The position numbers were made by a program, and so were the translations under genes. Shown here piece by piece: positions 20,971-30,143 of a stretch of 64,000 nucleotides of DNA. The stretch is from positions 2,709,199 through 2,773,198 of the forward strand of contig NZ_BSUO01000001.1 in NCBI RefSeq assembly GCF_030161635.1, given 5' to 3'. The notes under the pieces were generated by a model. That model was not told the origin of the DNA, did no database searches, and saw only the letters and a program-made list of their open reading frames with translations. The first letter of the stretch is position 1; every line of letters begins with the position of its first letter. The stretch comes from Mobilicoccus caccae (GTDB lineage Bacteria > Actinomycetota > Actinomycetes > Actinomycetales > Dermatophilaceae).

Positions 20971-22104
20971 ATGCCCGACACGTCACTGACCCCAGGTGCG
21001 CCGATCCTCACCTGTCGCGGCTGCGGCGGCGACCGCCTGGAACAGGTGCTCGACCTCGGCCGGCAGTCCGCCTGCGACCACTTTCCTCCCGCCGACGACC
21101 CCGGCCCCGACCCCCGGTGGCCACTGGGCCTGACGATGTGCCGCGGCTGCACGCTGGTCCAGCTCGACCACGTCTCCCCACCGGAGGAGGAGGCGCTGGC
21201 CGTCGAGAGCGCGACCCTGCGGCGTCACGCCGAGGAGGTCACGACCCGCATCCTCGACCGGGTGGAGCTGCCGGAGCGCCCGCGCGTACGGGAGTTCTCC
21301 AGCCACCACGGAGGGTCGTGGATCGAGGCATGGCGAACTCGGGGTGCAGCCGAGGTCGACACGGACGCCGACCTCGTCATCGACAACCAGTCGATCATCC
21401 ACTCCGAGCGCATGGATTCCGACCTCGCCGAGCGCGTCACGGCGCTGGGTGAGCACGGGGCGCTCGTCATCGAGTTCCACCACGCCCTGCGGCAGGTGCG
21501 TGGCGGCCAGTTCGACACCGTCCGGCACGGACACCCGCTGTACTTCTCGCTGCACGCCTGGTCGGCCACGTGTGAGCGGCACGGGCTGGTCATCGTCGAC
21601 GCCTGGGCCGAGGAGGTCTTCGGTGGATGCCTCCTCGTCGTCGCACGCCGCGCAGGGAACGGCTGCGAACCGTCGGAGACGGTGGCCGAGATCCTCACCG
21701 CCGAGAAGGACGCCGGCATCACCGACCCGGCCGGGTACGCCCTGCTGCGCGACCTGGCACGGACCGTCCGCACCGACGTGGTCGGGCACCTACAGGCGGC
21801 GAAGGACACCGGACGCACCATCGCCGCCTATGGCGCGGGATCCAAGGCGTGCACGTTCCTCGGCGCGGCCGACATCGGTCCCGACCTGCTGCCGTACACC
21901 GCCGACCTGTCCCCCGAGAAACAGGGACGCCGGATGCCGGGCGTCGGCGTGCCGATCGTCTCCCCCGACGAACTCGTGCGGCGCGCCCCCGAGGAGGTCC
22001 TCATCCTCACCTGGGACATCGCCGACGAAGTCGTCATGCAGCTCCGCCGGGCGGGGTCGAACGCTCGCTACGTCGTCCCACTGCCGCGTCTCCGCGAGGC
22101 CTGA
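20971..22104 (+). CDS. Methyltransferase-like protein with a degenerate SAM site
   Basis: A 377-residue relative of the C-methyltransferase at 18186, with the same architecture: zinc-binding N-terminus (CRGCGGDRLEQVLDLG ... CRGCTLVQLDHV), middle domain and C-terminal domain (IAAYGAGSKACTFLGAADI, YTADLSPEKQGRRMPGVGVPI). In the middle domain the expected E-x-x-SNDGYLL loop is replaced by VREFSSHHGGSWIEAW and the fold is shortened. TIYHEHFQYYT is replaced by TVRHGHPLYFSLHAW. It may have lost SAM binding and act as a partner or bind a sugar substrate. ATG 20971 follows AGGAGCGAGG. Confidence 0.75.
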   Translation: MPDTSLTPGAPILTCRGCGGDRLEQVLDLGRQSACDHFPPADDPGPDPRWPLGLTMCRGCTLVQLDHVSPPEEEALAVESATLRRHAEEVTTRILDRVELPERPRVREFSSHHGGSWIEAWRTRGAAEVDTDADLVIDNQSIIHSERMDSDLAERVTALGEHGALVIEFHHALRQVRGGQFDTVRHGHPLYFSLHAWSATCERHGLVIVDAWAEEVFGGCLLVVARRAGNGCEPSETVAEILTAEKDAGITDPAGYALLRDLARTVRTDVVGHLQAAKDTGRTIAAYGAGSKACTFLGAADIGPDLLPYTADLSPEKQGRRMPGVGVPIVSPDELVRRAPEEVLILTWDIADEVVMQLRRAGSNARYVVPLPRLREA

Positions 22105-22835
22105 GCACGTCTGGGTTCGTCCGGTCCCCACGCGCCCATGACGGCCCAACCGTGGTCCCGCACAGCCTCCCACCGCTCCGGTGTCAGCCCGAAGAGGTCG
22201 TAATCGACCAGCTCACCGTGCAGTTCGCGCCACCGCGGGATCCTGGCGTCGATCTCGAACCCACCCAGCCGGAGCAGGGCACGAGGAAGCTGGTTGGCCG
22301 CCGCGACGGGTGCATCGATCCGCTGGATGCCGAGCCCCGTGAAGATCTGGTCCAGCGCGAACCCCACGCAGGCACTGGCGGACCTCGTCACCGACGGCGC
22401 CTCCGGCGACATCCAGAACCCGACCTCGCACGTGAGACCACCCGGAGACAGGTGCCAGATCTGCATCTCGCCCATGAGCCCGTCGGGCCCGATGAGGCCG
22501 AGACACACGCCCTCGCCGCGTCGACGACGGGACTGCCATGCATGGAGGTGATGCTCGAAGGCGACGGCGTCGGTGTGCAGGTCGAGGTTCTCCCCGCCCA
22601 GTCCCCACCACGGCTGCATCCGGCGCGCGTTCGCCCTCATTGCTCGAGACCATGCGTGGGCGTCGCCACGTGCGATGGGGCGGATGCTCACGGCTCCGGA
22701 GCGCCCTCCCGGCTCGAACCACGTGTTCAGCGGCGAGGCGGCCGGACGACGCAACCGCTCACGGGTGTGGCGGACGGCCCGCAGGATCCGCGGGGAGACC
22801 CGAGCGCGGAGGAGACGGCGCACGGTGGACGACAT
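22068..22835 (-). CDS. GNAT (RimJ-like) N-acetyltransferase
   Basis: A 255-residue GNAT-fold protein. The central segment SIRPIARGDAHAWSRAM opens the fold, GLIGPDGLMGEMQIWHLS is strand 4, and a QRIDAPVAAANQLPRALLRLGGFEIDARIPR stretch matches the RimJ-type C-terminal half. Motif A (Q/RxxGxG/A) is weak here. ATG 22835 gives a basic N-terminus; longer upstream frames look unlike the family. It converges on the methyltransferase-like gene, overlapping by 37 bp, and could acetylate an amino sugar or a protein N-terminus. Confidence 0.68.
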   Translation of the reverse strand: MSSTVRRLLRARVSPRILRAVRHTRERLRRPAASPLNTWFEPGGRSGAVSIRPIARGDAHAWSRAMRANARRMQPWWGLGGENLDLHTDAVAFEHHLHAWQSRRRRGEGVCLGLIGPDGLMGEMQIWHLSPGGLTCEVGFWMSPEAPSVTRSASACVGFALDQIFTGLGIQRIDAPVAAANQLPRALLRLGGFEIDARIPRWRELHGELVDYDLFGLTPERWEAVRDHGWAVMGAWGPDEPRRAQASRRRGSGTT

Positions 22836-22961
22836 ACTTCGACTCCTGGCGACACGGCTGGACAGAAGGGCGCGGGGGCATCGGGGGCGCGGAGCGTCAC
22901 GCACACCGACCGGCACGCACGGGAACAGTACTGCACCGCAGGGTGACCGGCTGCTGCCCGC

Positions 22962-24314
22962 TCACGAACGCCGTCTGAACACCGGCTTGACCGACGGTCC
23001 ACCGAGATCGGGTGTCGCGTCACCCCGTTCGAGCGCCGCCGCGTAGACGGGCGCGGCGGCTTCGACGGCGCGGACGGTGACCTCGATGTCGGCCGCGTTC
23101 AACGCCGAGCTCACGACGAACGAGGGCCCGACGACCCCATGCCGGATGAGCTGGCGCATGAACAGTGTGCGGAACGGTTGGGATGGGCGCAGGTCCGCGT
23201 CGAGGGTGGCGAAGACGAGGTTGCAGTCGCGGCCGAGGATCGTGAGGTGGTCGGCCAGTCCGGCCTCGGCGATGACGGGTGTCAGCGCCTCGCGCAGGGC
23301 TCTGCCGTTGATGGCGAGACGTTCGGAGGTGCCCTCCTCGCGGTGGACCTCGATCGTCGCAATGAGGGCGGCGAGTCCGGCGGACTCCGCGCCGTGGGTC
23401 GTCGAGAGCAGGAACACCCGGTCGGTGTCGGTGTCGAGACCGCCGTACTCCATGATGTCGCGCTTGCCGGCGAGCGCCGAGACGGCGAACCCGTTGCCGA
23501 TCCCCTTGCCGAACGTGCAGAGGTCCGGCCGCGCGCCGACCAGGGCGTGCGCCCCCTGCAGCGCCCACCGGAAGCCGGTGATCATCTCGTCGACGACGAC
23601 CAGCGCGCCGTGCTCGTGCGCAAGATCGATGAGGTCGCGCAGGTAGTCCGGCGGCGGGACCAGCGCCCCCGAGACCGGCTCGAGCACGAGGCAGGCGATG
23701 CGGTCGGGGTGCGCCTCGAAGAGTCGGCGCACGGCGTCCAGGTCGCCGTAGGGGAACCCGACCGTGAGCCGGCGGATCTGCTCCGGAATGCCGGCGTCCA
23801 TCGGGGTCGCGCCGATGAACCAGTCGTCGGTGGAGAAGAACGGTTGATCGGTGCAGATCGCCACCAGATCACGGCCGGTGTGAGCCCGCGCGAGTTTGAC
23901 GGCGGCCGTGGTCACGTCCGAACCGTTCTTGGCGAACTTCACCATCTCCATCGTGGGTACGGCCGACAGGAACGCCTCCGCCGCCTCGAGCTCCAGCGCC
24001 GCCGGGCGCACGAAGTTGGTCCCCAGCCCGATCTGCCGAGAGACGGCCTCGGTCACCTTCGGGTGGGCGTGACCGAGGATGACCGACCGCAGACCGGAGC
24101 CGTACTCGACGTACTCGTTGCCGTCGACGTCCCACACGTGAGCACCCGCACCCCGCGCGATGATCGGCGCGCAATCGGCAGGGTACTGGTCGGGTCCCTT
24201 GGCGTAGGTGTGTGCGCCGCCGGGCACCAGGCGGCGAAGCCGTGCCGCGGCCTCCACCGACCGATCGAACCGTTCGTTCATGGCAAACCCCGGAGTGCGC
24301 AGCGTCAGCTGCAT
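22962..24314 (-). CDS. Class III PLP aminotransferase (glutamate-1-semialdehyde aminomutase-like)
   Basis: A 450-residue fold-type I PLP enzyme close to glutamate-1-semialdehyde 2,1-aminomutase. It has RLVPGGAHTYAKGPDQYP, VWDVDGNEYVEYGSGLRSVILGHAHP, KFAKNGSDVTTAAVKLAR, the Asp in VVVDEMITGFR and the PLP lysine in CTFGKGIGNGFAVSAL. In polysaccharide clusters such relatives act on sugars or small keto substrates; a haem-pathway role is unlikely in this setting. ATG 24314 or the internal ATG at 24281 (MNERFDRSV) could start it; the latter looks more family-like. It lies 27 bp downstream of the sugar-transferase stop region, on the same strand as that gene. Confidence 0.83.
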   Translation of the reverse strand: MQLTLRTPGFAMNERFDRSVEAAARLRRLVPGGAHTYAKGPDQYPADCAPIIARGAGAHVWDVDGNEYVEYGSGLRSVILGHAHPKVTEAVSRQIGLGTNFVRPAALELEAAEAFLSAVPTMEMVKFAKNGSDVTTAAVKLARAHTGRDLVAICTDQPFFSTDDWFIGATPMDAGIPEQIRRLTVGFPYGDLDAVRRLFEAHPDRIACLVLEPVSGALVPPPDYLRDLIDLAHEHGALVVVDEMITGFRWALQGAHALVGARPDLCTFGKGIGNGFAVSALAGKRDIMEYGGLDTDTDRVFLLSTTHGAESAGLAALIATIEVHREEGTSERLAINGRALREALTPVIAEAGLADHLTILGRDCNLVFATLDADLRPSQPFRTLFMRQLIRHGVVGPSFVVSSALNAADIEVTVRAVEAAAPVYAAALERGDATPDLGGPSVKPVFRRRS

Positions 24315-24341
24315 TCAATCAGGGGCGACCAACCAGGTCGA

Positions 24342-25871
24342 TCAGTAGGCCCCCGACCCCCGAGTGACGGCCTGGAACGTGCGCAGGAGGATGCGTAGAT
24401 CACCGATGGGCGACCAGTTGTCGACGTAGCGCAGGTCGAGGCGCAGCGACTCCTCCCAGCTGAGGTCACTTCGGCCGCTGACCTGCCACAGGCCGGTCAT
24501 CCCCGGGCGCACGTGCAGCCGCCGGAGGGCGTCGGGCTCGTACTCGGCCACCTCGGCCGGCAGCGGCGGGCGAGGTCCCACGAGCGACATGTCGCCGAGG
24601 ATCACGTTGAACAGCTGGGGCAGCTCGTCGATCGAATACCGGCGCAGGATCGCGCCGACCTTGGTGACCCGGGGGTCGTTCTGCATCTTGAACAGGACCC
24701 CGTTGCCCTGGCTCCGCGCCTGCAACGCCGCCAACTTCGCCTCGGCATCGACCACCATCGTGCGGAACTTGTAGATGTCGAACAGCTCACCCCGGATGCC
24801 GACGCGCTTCTGCCGGAACAGGATCGGCCCCGGGTCGGTGAAGCGGATGGCCAGGGCCGTGACGATGAGGATCGGCGAGAGGGCCAGCACGAGCAGAGCG
24901 GCCAGCGTGCGGTCCATGAGCTGCTTGAGGATGACGCTGCGACGCCCCGCCGCCGGCCGCTCGATGTGCAGCAGCGACAGGTCGGAGGAAGGACGGATCG
25001 ACAGGCGCGGCCCCGCGACGTCGAGAAGACCGGGGCTCACGATGAGTTCGACGCCACGCTCCTCCAGCGCCCACGCCAGCCGGCGCAGCGCCTTGCCGGC
25101 GAGATCCGGGTGGGAGGCGACCGCGACGACGTCGGCGCCCATGCGGTCGGCGACGGCGACCGCATCACGCGGCCGACCGGAGACCGGGACCCCCTCGATG
25201 TCGGAGGACATGTTCCAGTCGCCGTCGAGCCCCGAGGCGCAGACCGCCACCGGCATCAGACCCTGCGACGGTTCGCTCTTGACGCTGCGGACCAACGCGC
25301 CCACGGCGTCGGCGCGGCCGACCACCACGGTGCGCTGCATCAGGTCGCCACGAGCGCGACCGGCGAGCAGCCACCGGCGCGTGACGAACCGGGCCAACAA
25401 CCCGCCCAGCAGCAGCACCGGCAGGAGGATCAGGACGTACAGCCGCGCGAGCAGCACGTTGAGGATGAACGCGGAGACGGCCAACACGGCCAGCACTCCC
25501 ACGACCGCCCGCGTGACCGAGCGGTACTCCTCGACGGCCACGCCGAGGAACCGGCGCTCATACGCGTTGGACAACCCCAGCGCGAGCACCCACATCGGCG
25601 GGATGAACAGGCTCAGCAGCACGTACTGCCACGTCAGGGCCTCGCCGAACCGCAGGAGCGAGGCGAGCAGCGCCGCCACCACCCCGACGAGCACGTCGAG
25701 TGACACGACGCGGACCAGGTACTTGGAGACCCACGCGGGCGTGGTCGGCGTCCTGACCGCGGTCGATCCCAGCGTCGGCGCGAACGGAAGGTCGCTCGGT
25801 GGAACCGACACCCGATCCGGGCGTTTCCTGTGCCTGGCCCGCTGAGCGCGCACGCGTGACTCTGACGTCAC
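24342..25871 (-). CDS. Exopolysaccharide polyprenyl-phosphate glycosylphosphotransferase (initiating sugar transferase)
   Basis: A WbaP/WcaJ-like enzyme that moves a sugar-1-phosphate from a nucleotide sugar to undecaprenyl phosphate, starting the lipid-linked repeat unit. The 509-residue protein has four or five N-terminal helices, a CoA-binding-like middle domain, another helix (LAALLVLALSPILIVTALAI) and the catalytic bacterial sugar transferase domain: FRQKRVGIRGELFDIYKFRTM, RRYSIDELPQLFNVILGDMSLVGPRPPLP and RPGMTGLWQVSGRSDLSWEE. GTG 25871 lies eight bases after GAAGGGA and was preferred to an upstream ATG. The class III aminotransferase follows in the same direction. Confidence 0.92.
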   Translation of the reverse strand: MTSESRVRAQRARHRKRPDRVSVPPSDLPFAPTLGSTAVRTPTTPAWVSKYLVRVVSLDVLVGVVAALLASLLRFGEALTWQYVLLSLFIPPMWVLALGLSNAYERRFLGVAVEEYRSVTRAVVGVLAVLAVSAFILNVLLARLYVLILLPVLLLGGLLARFVTRRWLLAGRARGDLMQRTVVVGRADAVGALVRSVKSEPSQGLMPVAVCASGLDGDWNMSSDIEGVPVSGRPRDAVAVADRMGADVVAVASHPDLAGKALRRLAWALEERGVELIVSPGLLDVAGPRLSIRPSSDLSLLHIERPAAGRRSVILKQLMDRTLAALLVLALSPILIVTALAIRFTDPGPILFRQKRVGIRGELFDIYKFRTMVVDAEAKLAALQARSQGNGVLFKMQNDPRVTKVGAILRRYSIDELPQLFNVILGDMSLVGPRPPLPAEVAEYEPDALRRLHVRPGMTGLWQVSGRSDLSWEESLRLDLRYVDNWSPIGDLRILLRTFQAVTRGSGAY

Positions 25872-26077
25872 CTTCGGTTCCCTTCGACAGCCATCCGGAC
25901 AGCGCGGTTCACGTGGCGCAGGCGGACGGAGTCCACCGGCCGCAGAACACGTGAACGATGCGCGAAGCCACCCCCGCCTCGGCACACCGTGGGCGTCAAA
26001 GTGACACTGCTACACCGACACCCGCACTTATCAAATTGTTACAGAGGCCGCCGCCGATGGCCAGCCCGCCCCCCGCG

Positions 26078-26665
26078 TCACGAATGGAACTTCTGCTGAG
26101 CGGCAAGCAATCCCGAGGTGACGAGCAGCTCCGCGGCGTCCGCCGCGGTGTCCAGGACGAAGGGCAACACCTTGCGTTCGGAGGCCGAGAAATCACGCAG
26201 GACGTAGTCGGCGGGGTCCATCCGCCCGGGGGGTCGCCCCACCCCGACCCGCACCCGCGTGTAGTCCCGCGTCCCGATGCTGCCGCTGATCGACCGCAGC
26301 CCGTTGTGACCTCCCTCACCGCCGCCCTTCTTGAGCCTGACGTCGTCGAAAGGGATGTCCAACTCGTCATGGACGACCACGAGATGATCGGCGTCCACCG
26401 AGAAGTACTTGAGCAGCGAACTCACCGGCCCACCAGAGACATTCATGTACGAGAGCGGGACGGCGGCGATGACCTTGGGCCCGGGGGCGCCTCCGGGCAG
26501 GACACCCAGCCTGAACTCCGCGACCTGGGCCGAGGACTTGTGCCGGCCGAGCTTGCACCCCGCCCGCCGCGCCATCTCCGCGATGACCATGGCCCCGACG
26601 TTGTGACGATTCCCCGCGTAGGAGGGGCCGGGGTTCCCGAGCCCGACCAGCAGCCATGTGTCCAT
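26078..26665 (-). CDS. pth: Peptidyl-tRNA hydrolase
   Basis: Releases tRNA from prematurely ended peptidyl-tRNA in the cytosol. The 195-residue protein has [20 protein letters not shown] with the family's Asn11 and catalytic His21, [50 protein letters not shown] and [20 protein letters not shown]. All signature regions are intact. It normally follows rplY directly in actinobacteria; here the two are separated by a damaged sugar-transferase gene. Confidence 0.96.
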   Translation of the reverse strand: MDTWLLVGLGNPGPSYAGNRHNVGAMVIAEMARRAGCKLGRHKSSAQVAEFRLGVLPGGAPGPKVIAAVPLSYMNVSGGPVSSLLKYFSVDADHLVVVHDELDIPFDDVRLKKGGGEGGHNGLRSISGSIGTRDYTRVRVGVGRPPGRMDPADYVLRDFSASERKVLPFVLDTAADAAELLVTSGLLAAQQKFHS

Positions 26666-26749
26666 GGGGAAAGCCTACGGGCGGGTACCGACGGTCCGTG
26701 AATCCCGTCGACCCGCACCGGCCGTCGTGCGCGTGCGTGCGTTCGTTCG

Positions 26750-27943
26750 TCAGTACGCGCCGTGATGCCCGAAGACCGCCCGTACCGTCCGCAGGAGGAT
26801 CCACAGGTCGGTGATCGGAGACCAGTTATCGACGTACCGCAGGTCGAGCTTGAGCGACTCGTCCCAGCTGAGGTCGCTGCGGCCACTGACCTGCCACAGG
26901 CCCGTCATCCCGGGGCGCACGTGCAGGCGGCGGATCGCGTCCGACTCGTAGGCGAGCACCTCCGACGGCAGCGGCGGTCGTGGGCCGACCAGCGACATCT
27001 CCCCCGCACGGCGCCGATCCGCGTGACCCGCGGGTCCTGGCGCATCTTGAACAACACCCCGTTGCCCTGGTTCTCGGCCTCCGCGCTCCTCCAACGCCCA
27101 TGCGAGGCGGCGCAGCGCGGTACCGGCGAGGTCGGGGTGAGAGGCGACCGCCACGGCCTCGACCCCCAAGAGGTCGACGGCGGCGACCGCGTCCAGCGGA
27201 GCACCGACGACGGGGACGCCGGCGATCTCGCTGCCGGGCTCCATCGGGCGCCCGGCGAGATCCACGGCACAGGCGGCCACGGGGAGCAGGCCGAGAGACC
27301 GATCGGTCGTCACGCTGTCGACCAGCGAGGAGACCGAGTCGGACCGACCGACGACCAGGGTGCGCTGCAGGCACTCGCCCGCGCGGCGTCGCACGGCCAA
27401 CCGGCGGCGGATCACCTTGCGCGAGCACAGGCCTCCCACGGTGAGGACGCCGAGGGCGATGACCATGTACCCGCGGGAGAGCTGCAGGTCACCGGCGTAG
27501 GACACGATCGACAGACCGGCGAAGAGGTAGAGCAGCGCCCGCCCGATCGCCCGGTACTCCTCGGCACCCGCCTGCCCGACGAAACGACGTTCGTACCCGT
27601 TGCCCAACGACACGGCGAGGACCCACGCGATCGGCAGACTCACCGACAGCAACACGTGCCGATCCGGCACCGCGCCGTCGAAGCGCACCGTCGCCGCGCA
27701 CGTGGCCGCCAACACGCCGATCGCCGCGTCGGCCAGGAACAGACGGCGCACATGATCCTGCGCCCACGACCGTCCCGGGCGCCGAACAGCCTTCAGCGGC
27801 GCCAGGGTCGGCGCGTAGGGATCCCTCACCGGCGGGAGTGTCAGCCGCTCCACGGACCGACGACGAACGTGCCGTCGATGCGCCCGCCGGTGCGCCGCGT
27901 GACGCGAGCGCGGTCCGCTGAGAGTCATCCCTCGCCTACCCAT
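26750..27943 (-). pseudogene. Second initiating sugar transferase with internal deletions
   Basis: A paralogue of the gene at 24342 that still reads as a 397-codon frame but has lost its core. The N-terminal membrane region and the middle domain are kept down to RRLAWALEERG. The next homologous stretch, AENQGNGVLFKMRQDPRVTRIGAV, is in another frame, so about 100 residues are missing, including the catalytic-domain helix and KFRTM region. A second gap of about 20 residues removes the RRYSIDELPQLFN segment before GEMSLVGPRPPLPSEV. The end (RPGMTGLWQVSGRSDLSWDE) is normal. It cannot be a working transferase as written. Misassembly across the two paralogues is an alternative to true decay. Confidence 0.8.
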
Positions 27944-28053
27944 TCGTGGCCGTCCCCGATTTCGGAGAGGAGCCCCGAAAACGCTCTCAACTTAACGTGT
28001 GACAGGACGCCCGTCCACGGATTCGTGCGCCCGAGTCCGACCGCGGAACACGC

Positions 28054-28087
28054 GAACGGCGGACCCCCTCAAGGGAGCCCGCCGTTC
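28054..28087 (-). terminator. Hairpin terminator downstream of rplY
   Basis: A 9-bp stem (GAACGGCGG / CCGCCGTTC) with a partly paired 16-base interior lies 45 bases after the rplY stop. No T-run follows. It would separate rplY transcription from the damaged sugar-transferase gene downstream. Confidence 0.6.
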
Positions 28088-28131
28088 ACGAATCTTGTTG
28101 TCGCAGTGAGCAATTCAGCTCATGCGGTGAC

Positions 28132-28827
28132 TCACTCGTCGTCGGAGGAGTCCTTGGCGTCGGAGTCGCCGTCGCCCTCGGCGGCGTCGTCTCCACCCTC
28201 GCCCTCGGCGGCGTCCTCGTCGGAGTCCTCGCGCTCGATGCCGGCCTCGGCCTCGGCGGCCTCGAGCTCGGCGTCGAGGGCCTCGGCCGTGATGGCCTGC
28301 GAGACGTTGACGACGAGGAGCTCCGGGTCGCTGACGAGCGTGACACCCGCGGGGAGCTTGACCTCGGAGGCGAGGTACTGGGTGCCGGCCTCGGCGCCCT
28401 CGACCGACACCTCGAAGCTCTCCGGGATGTTCGTGGCCTCGGCCTCGACCTCGAGAACGGTGTTCTCGGTGGTGACGACCGTCTCGGGCGCGGCCTCACC
28501 GGTGACGTGCACGGCGACCTCGACGGTGACCTTCTCGCCGCGGCGGACCACGACGAGGTCGAGGTGCTTGATGAACGGCTTGAGCGGGTCGCGCTGCACG
28601 TCCTTGACCAGGGCGAGCTGGCGGGTGCCCTCGATGTCGAGGTCGATGAGCGCGTTGCTCACCTTGAGGGCCAGCATCGTGTCGTGACCGGGGAGGGTCA
28701 GGTGGACGGGGTCGGTTCCCGAGCCGTAGAGCACGGCGGGGACCTGGTCGGAGCGACGGATGCGGCGGGCGGCGCCCTTGCCGAACTCGGTGCGCTTGGT
28801 GACCTTCATGACGGGGTTGTCGGACAC
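28132..28827 (-). CDS. rplY: 50S ribosomal protein L25 (Ctc/TL5 type)
   Basis: A 5S rRNA-binding ribosomal protein of the long Ctc/TL5 form, 231 residues. The N-terminal L25 domain shows RTEFGKGAARRIRRSDQVPAVLYG and LVKDVQRDPLKPFIKHLDLVVV; the second beta domain follows, with LPAGVTLVSDPELLVVNV. The last 45 residues are an acidic, Ala/Glu/Asp-rich tail, a common feature of actinobacterial L25. It starts at GTG 28827, seven bases after GAGGAG. An ATG six codons downstream (MKVTKRTEF) is a less likely start. Confidence 0.95.
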   Translation of the reverse strand: MSDNPVMKVTKRTEFGKGAARRIRRSDQVPAVLYGSGTDPVHLTLPGHDTMLALKVSNALIDLDIEGTRQLALVKDVQRDPLKPFIKHLDLVVVRRGEKVTVEVAVHVTGEAAPETVVTTENTVLEVEAEATNIPESFEVSVEGAEAGTQYLASEVKLPAGVTLVSDPELLVVNVSQAITAEALDAELEAAEAEAGIEREDSDEDAAEGEGGDDAAEGDGDSDAKDSSDDE

Positions 28828-29162
28828 GTGGACTCCTCACGGGGGACGACGGGGCGCCGACACGGAAGCGGGCGGCGACCCCGAGGTGGATCATCTGCGG
28901 CGGCCTCGACGCGGGGCGCGACACGACAAAGCGGCGCGCAACAGCGGAGCACCGCCGCGTCGATCACGGTCGTGACGGATCGTCCGGGTGAACCCGGGTA
29001 CGTCTCGTGTCACGGCCCTCGCCGAGGCAACCCGCCCATGCTAGCCGCCAGGCGTGGGGTGGAGGAAATCCGGTGGACCGAAGGTCGGGACGCAAGGTCG
29101 GACGCAGCGCCGGGACACACAGGTCGAGCCAGGAGGTCGGGACAGCTCGTCGCGAGGCGGAC
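28828..29162. other. Intergenic region between rplY and prs
   Basis: I see no gene in these 335 bases. On the minus strand GGCTAGCATGG (around 29034-29045) contains TAGCAT, a fit to the actinobacterial -10 consensus TANNNT, and would be a candidate rplY promoter; no clear -35 box goes with it. The same GGCTAGCATGG string recurs upstream of glmU (around 31290), which strengthens the idea. Two near-identical AAGGTCGGGACGC-like units stand side by side at 29088-29112. Confidence 0.4.
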
Positions 29163-30143
29163 TCAGGGGATGGGGTCGAACAGGCTGGTGACCGAGCCGT
29201 CCTCGAAGACCTCGTGGATGGCCTGGCTGATGAGCGGTGCGATGGAGAGCACGGTGAGCTTGTCGAACATCGCCTCCTGCGGGATGGGCAGCGTGTTCGT
29301 CACGATGACCTCCGTCGCGCAGGACTCCTTGAGCCGCTCGACGGCCGGGCCGGAGAAGATCGGGTGGGTCGCGGCGATGACGACGCTCTTGGCGCCCTCG
29401 GCCATGAGTGCCTCGGCCGCCTGGCAGATGGTGCCGCCGGAGTCGATCATGTCGTCGACGAGGATGCAGCACTTGCCCTCGACCTCACCGACGACCCGGT
29501 TGGCCTTGCTCTGGTTGGGTCGCGACGTGTCGCGGGTCTTGTGGATGAACGCCAGCGGCGCGTCGTCGAGGCGCTTGCTCCACTGCTCGGCCACCTTGAT
29601 GCGGCCGGCGTCCGGGGAGACAATCGCGCAGTCCTCGTCGCCGTACTTCTCGGCGACGTAGTCCGAGAGGATCGGCAGGGCCTGCAGATGATCGACCGGG
29701 CCGTCGAAGAAGCCCTGGATCTGGGCGGTGTGCAGGTCGACGCAGATGAGGCGGTCGGCGCCGGCGGCCTTGAACAGGTCGGCCATGAGCCGCGCCGAGA
29801 TCGGTTCGCGCCCACGGTGCTTCTTGTCCTGACGGGCGTACCCGTAGAACGGGCACACCACCGTGATGCGCTTGGCCGAGGCCCGCTTGAGCGCGTCGAC
29901 CATGATGAGGTGCTCCATGATCCACTCGTTGATCGGAGCGGTGTGGCTCTGCACGACGAACGCATCGGAGCCGCGCACGGACTCCTCGAAGCGGACGTAG
30001 ATCTCGCTGTTGGCGAACTCGTACGCCGTGGTCGGGACGAGGTGGATCCCCAGCCCCGACGCCACCTCCTCGGCGAGCGCCGGGTGTGCACGACCGGACA
30101 GCACCATGAGGTTCTTCTCGGTCGTGCGCTTGATCCCCGTCAT
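29163..30143 (-). CDS. prs: Ribose-phosphate pyrophosphokinase
   Basis: Makes PRPP from ribose-5-phosphate and ATP for nucleotide, His and Trp synthesis. The 326-residue protein is full length, with FANSEIYVRFEESVRGSDAFV, ATP-site region PFYGYARQDKKHRGREPISARL, DLHTAQIQGFFDGPVDHL, and the PRPP loop CILVDDMIDSGGTICQAAEAL. Ribosome site GAAGGAGATC precedes ATG 30143. Its ATG overlaps the stop of the truncated glmU frame (ATGA). Confidence 0.97.
   Translation of the reverse strand: MTGIKRTTEKNLMVLSGRAHPALAEEVASGLGIHLVPTTAYEFANSEIYVRFEESVRGSDAFVVQSHTAPINEWIMEHLIMVDALKRASAKRITVVCPFYGYARQDKKHRGREPISARLMADLFKAAGADRLICVDLHTAQIQGFFDGPVDHLQALPILSDYVAEKYGDEDCAIVSPDAGRIKVAEQWSKRLDDAPLAFIHKTRDTSRPNQSKANRVVGEVEGKCCILVDDMIDSGGTICQAAEALMAEGAKSVVIAATHPIFSGPAVERLKESCATEVIVTNTLPIPQEAMFDKLTVLSIAPLISQAIHEVFEDGSVTSLFDPIP

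Noticed and set aside
23139..24398. Long plus-strand frames opposite the class III aminotransferase and sugar transferase
   Set aside because: Their composition (Arg, Gln, His, Val-rich, no hydrophobic core) is that of antisense frames in high-GC genes, and the minus-strand proteins are clearly real.
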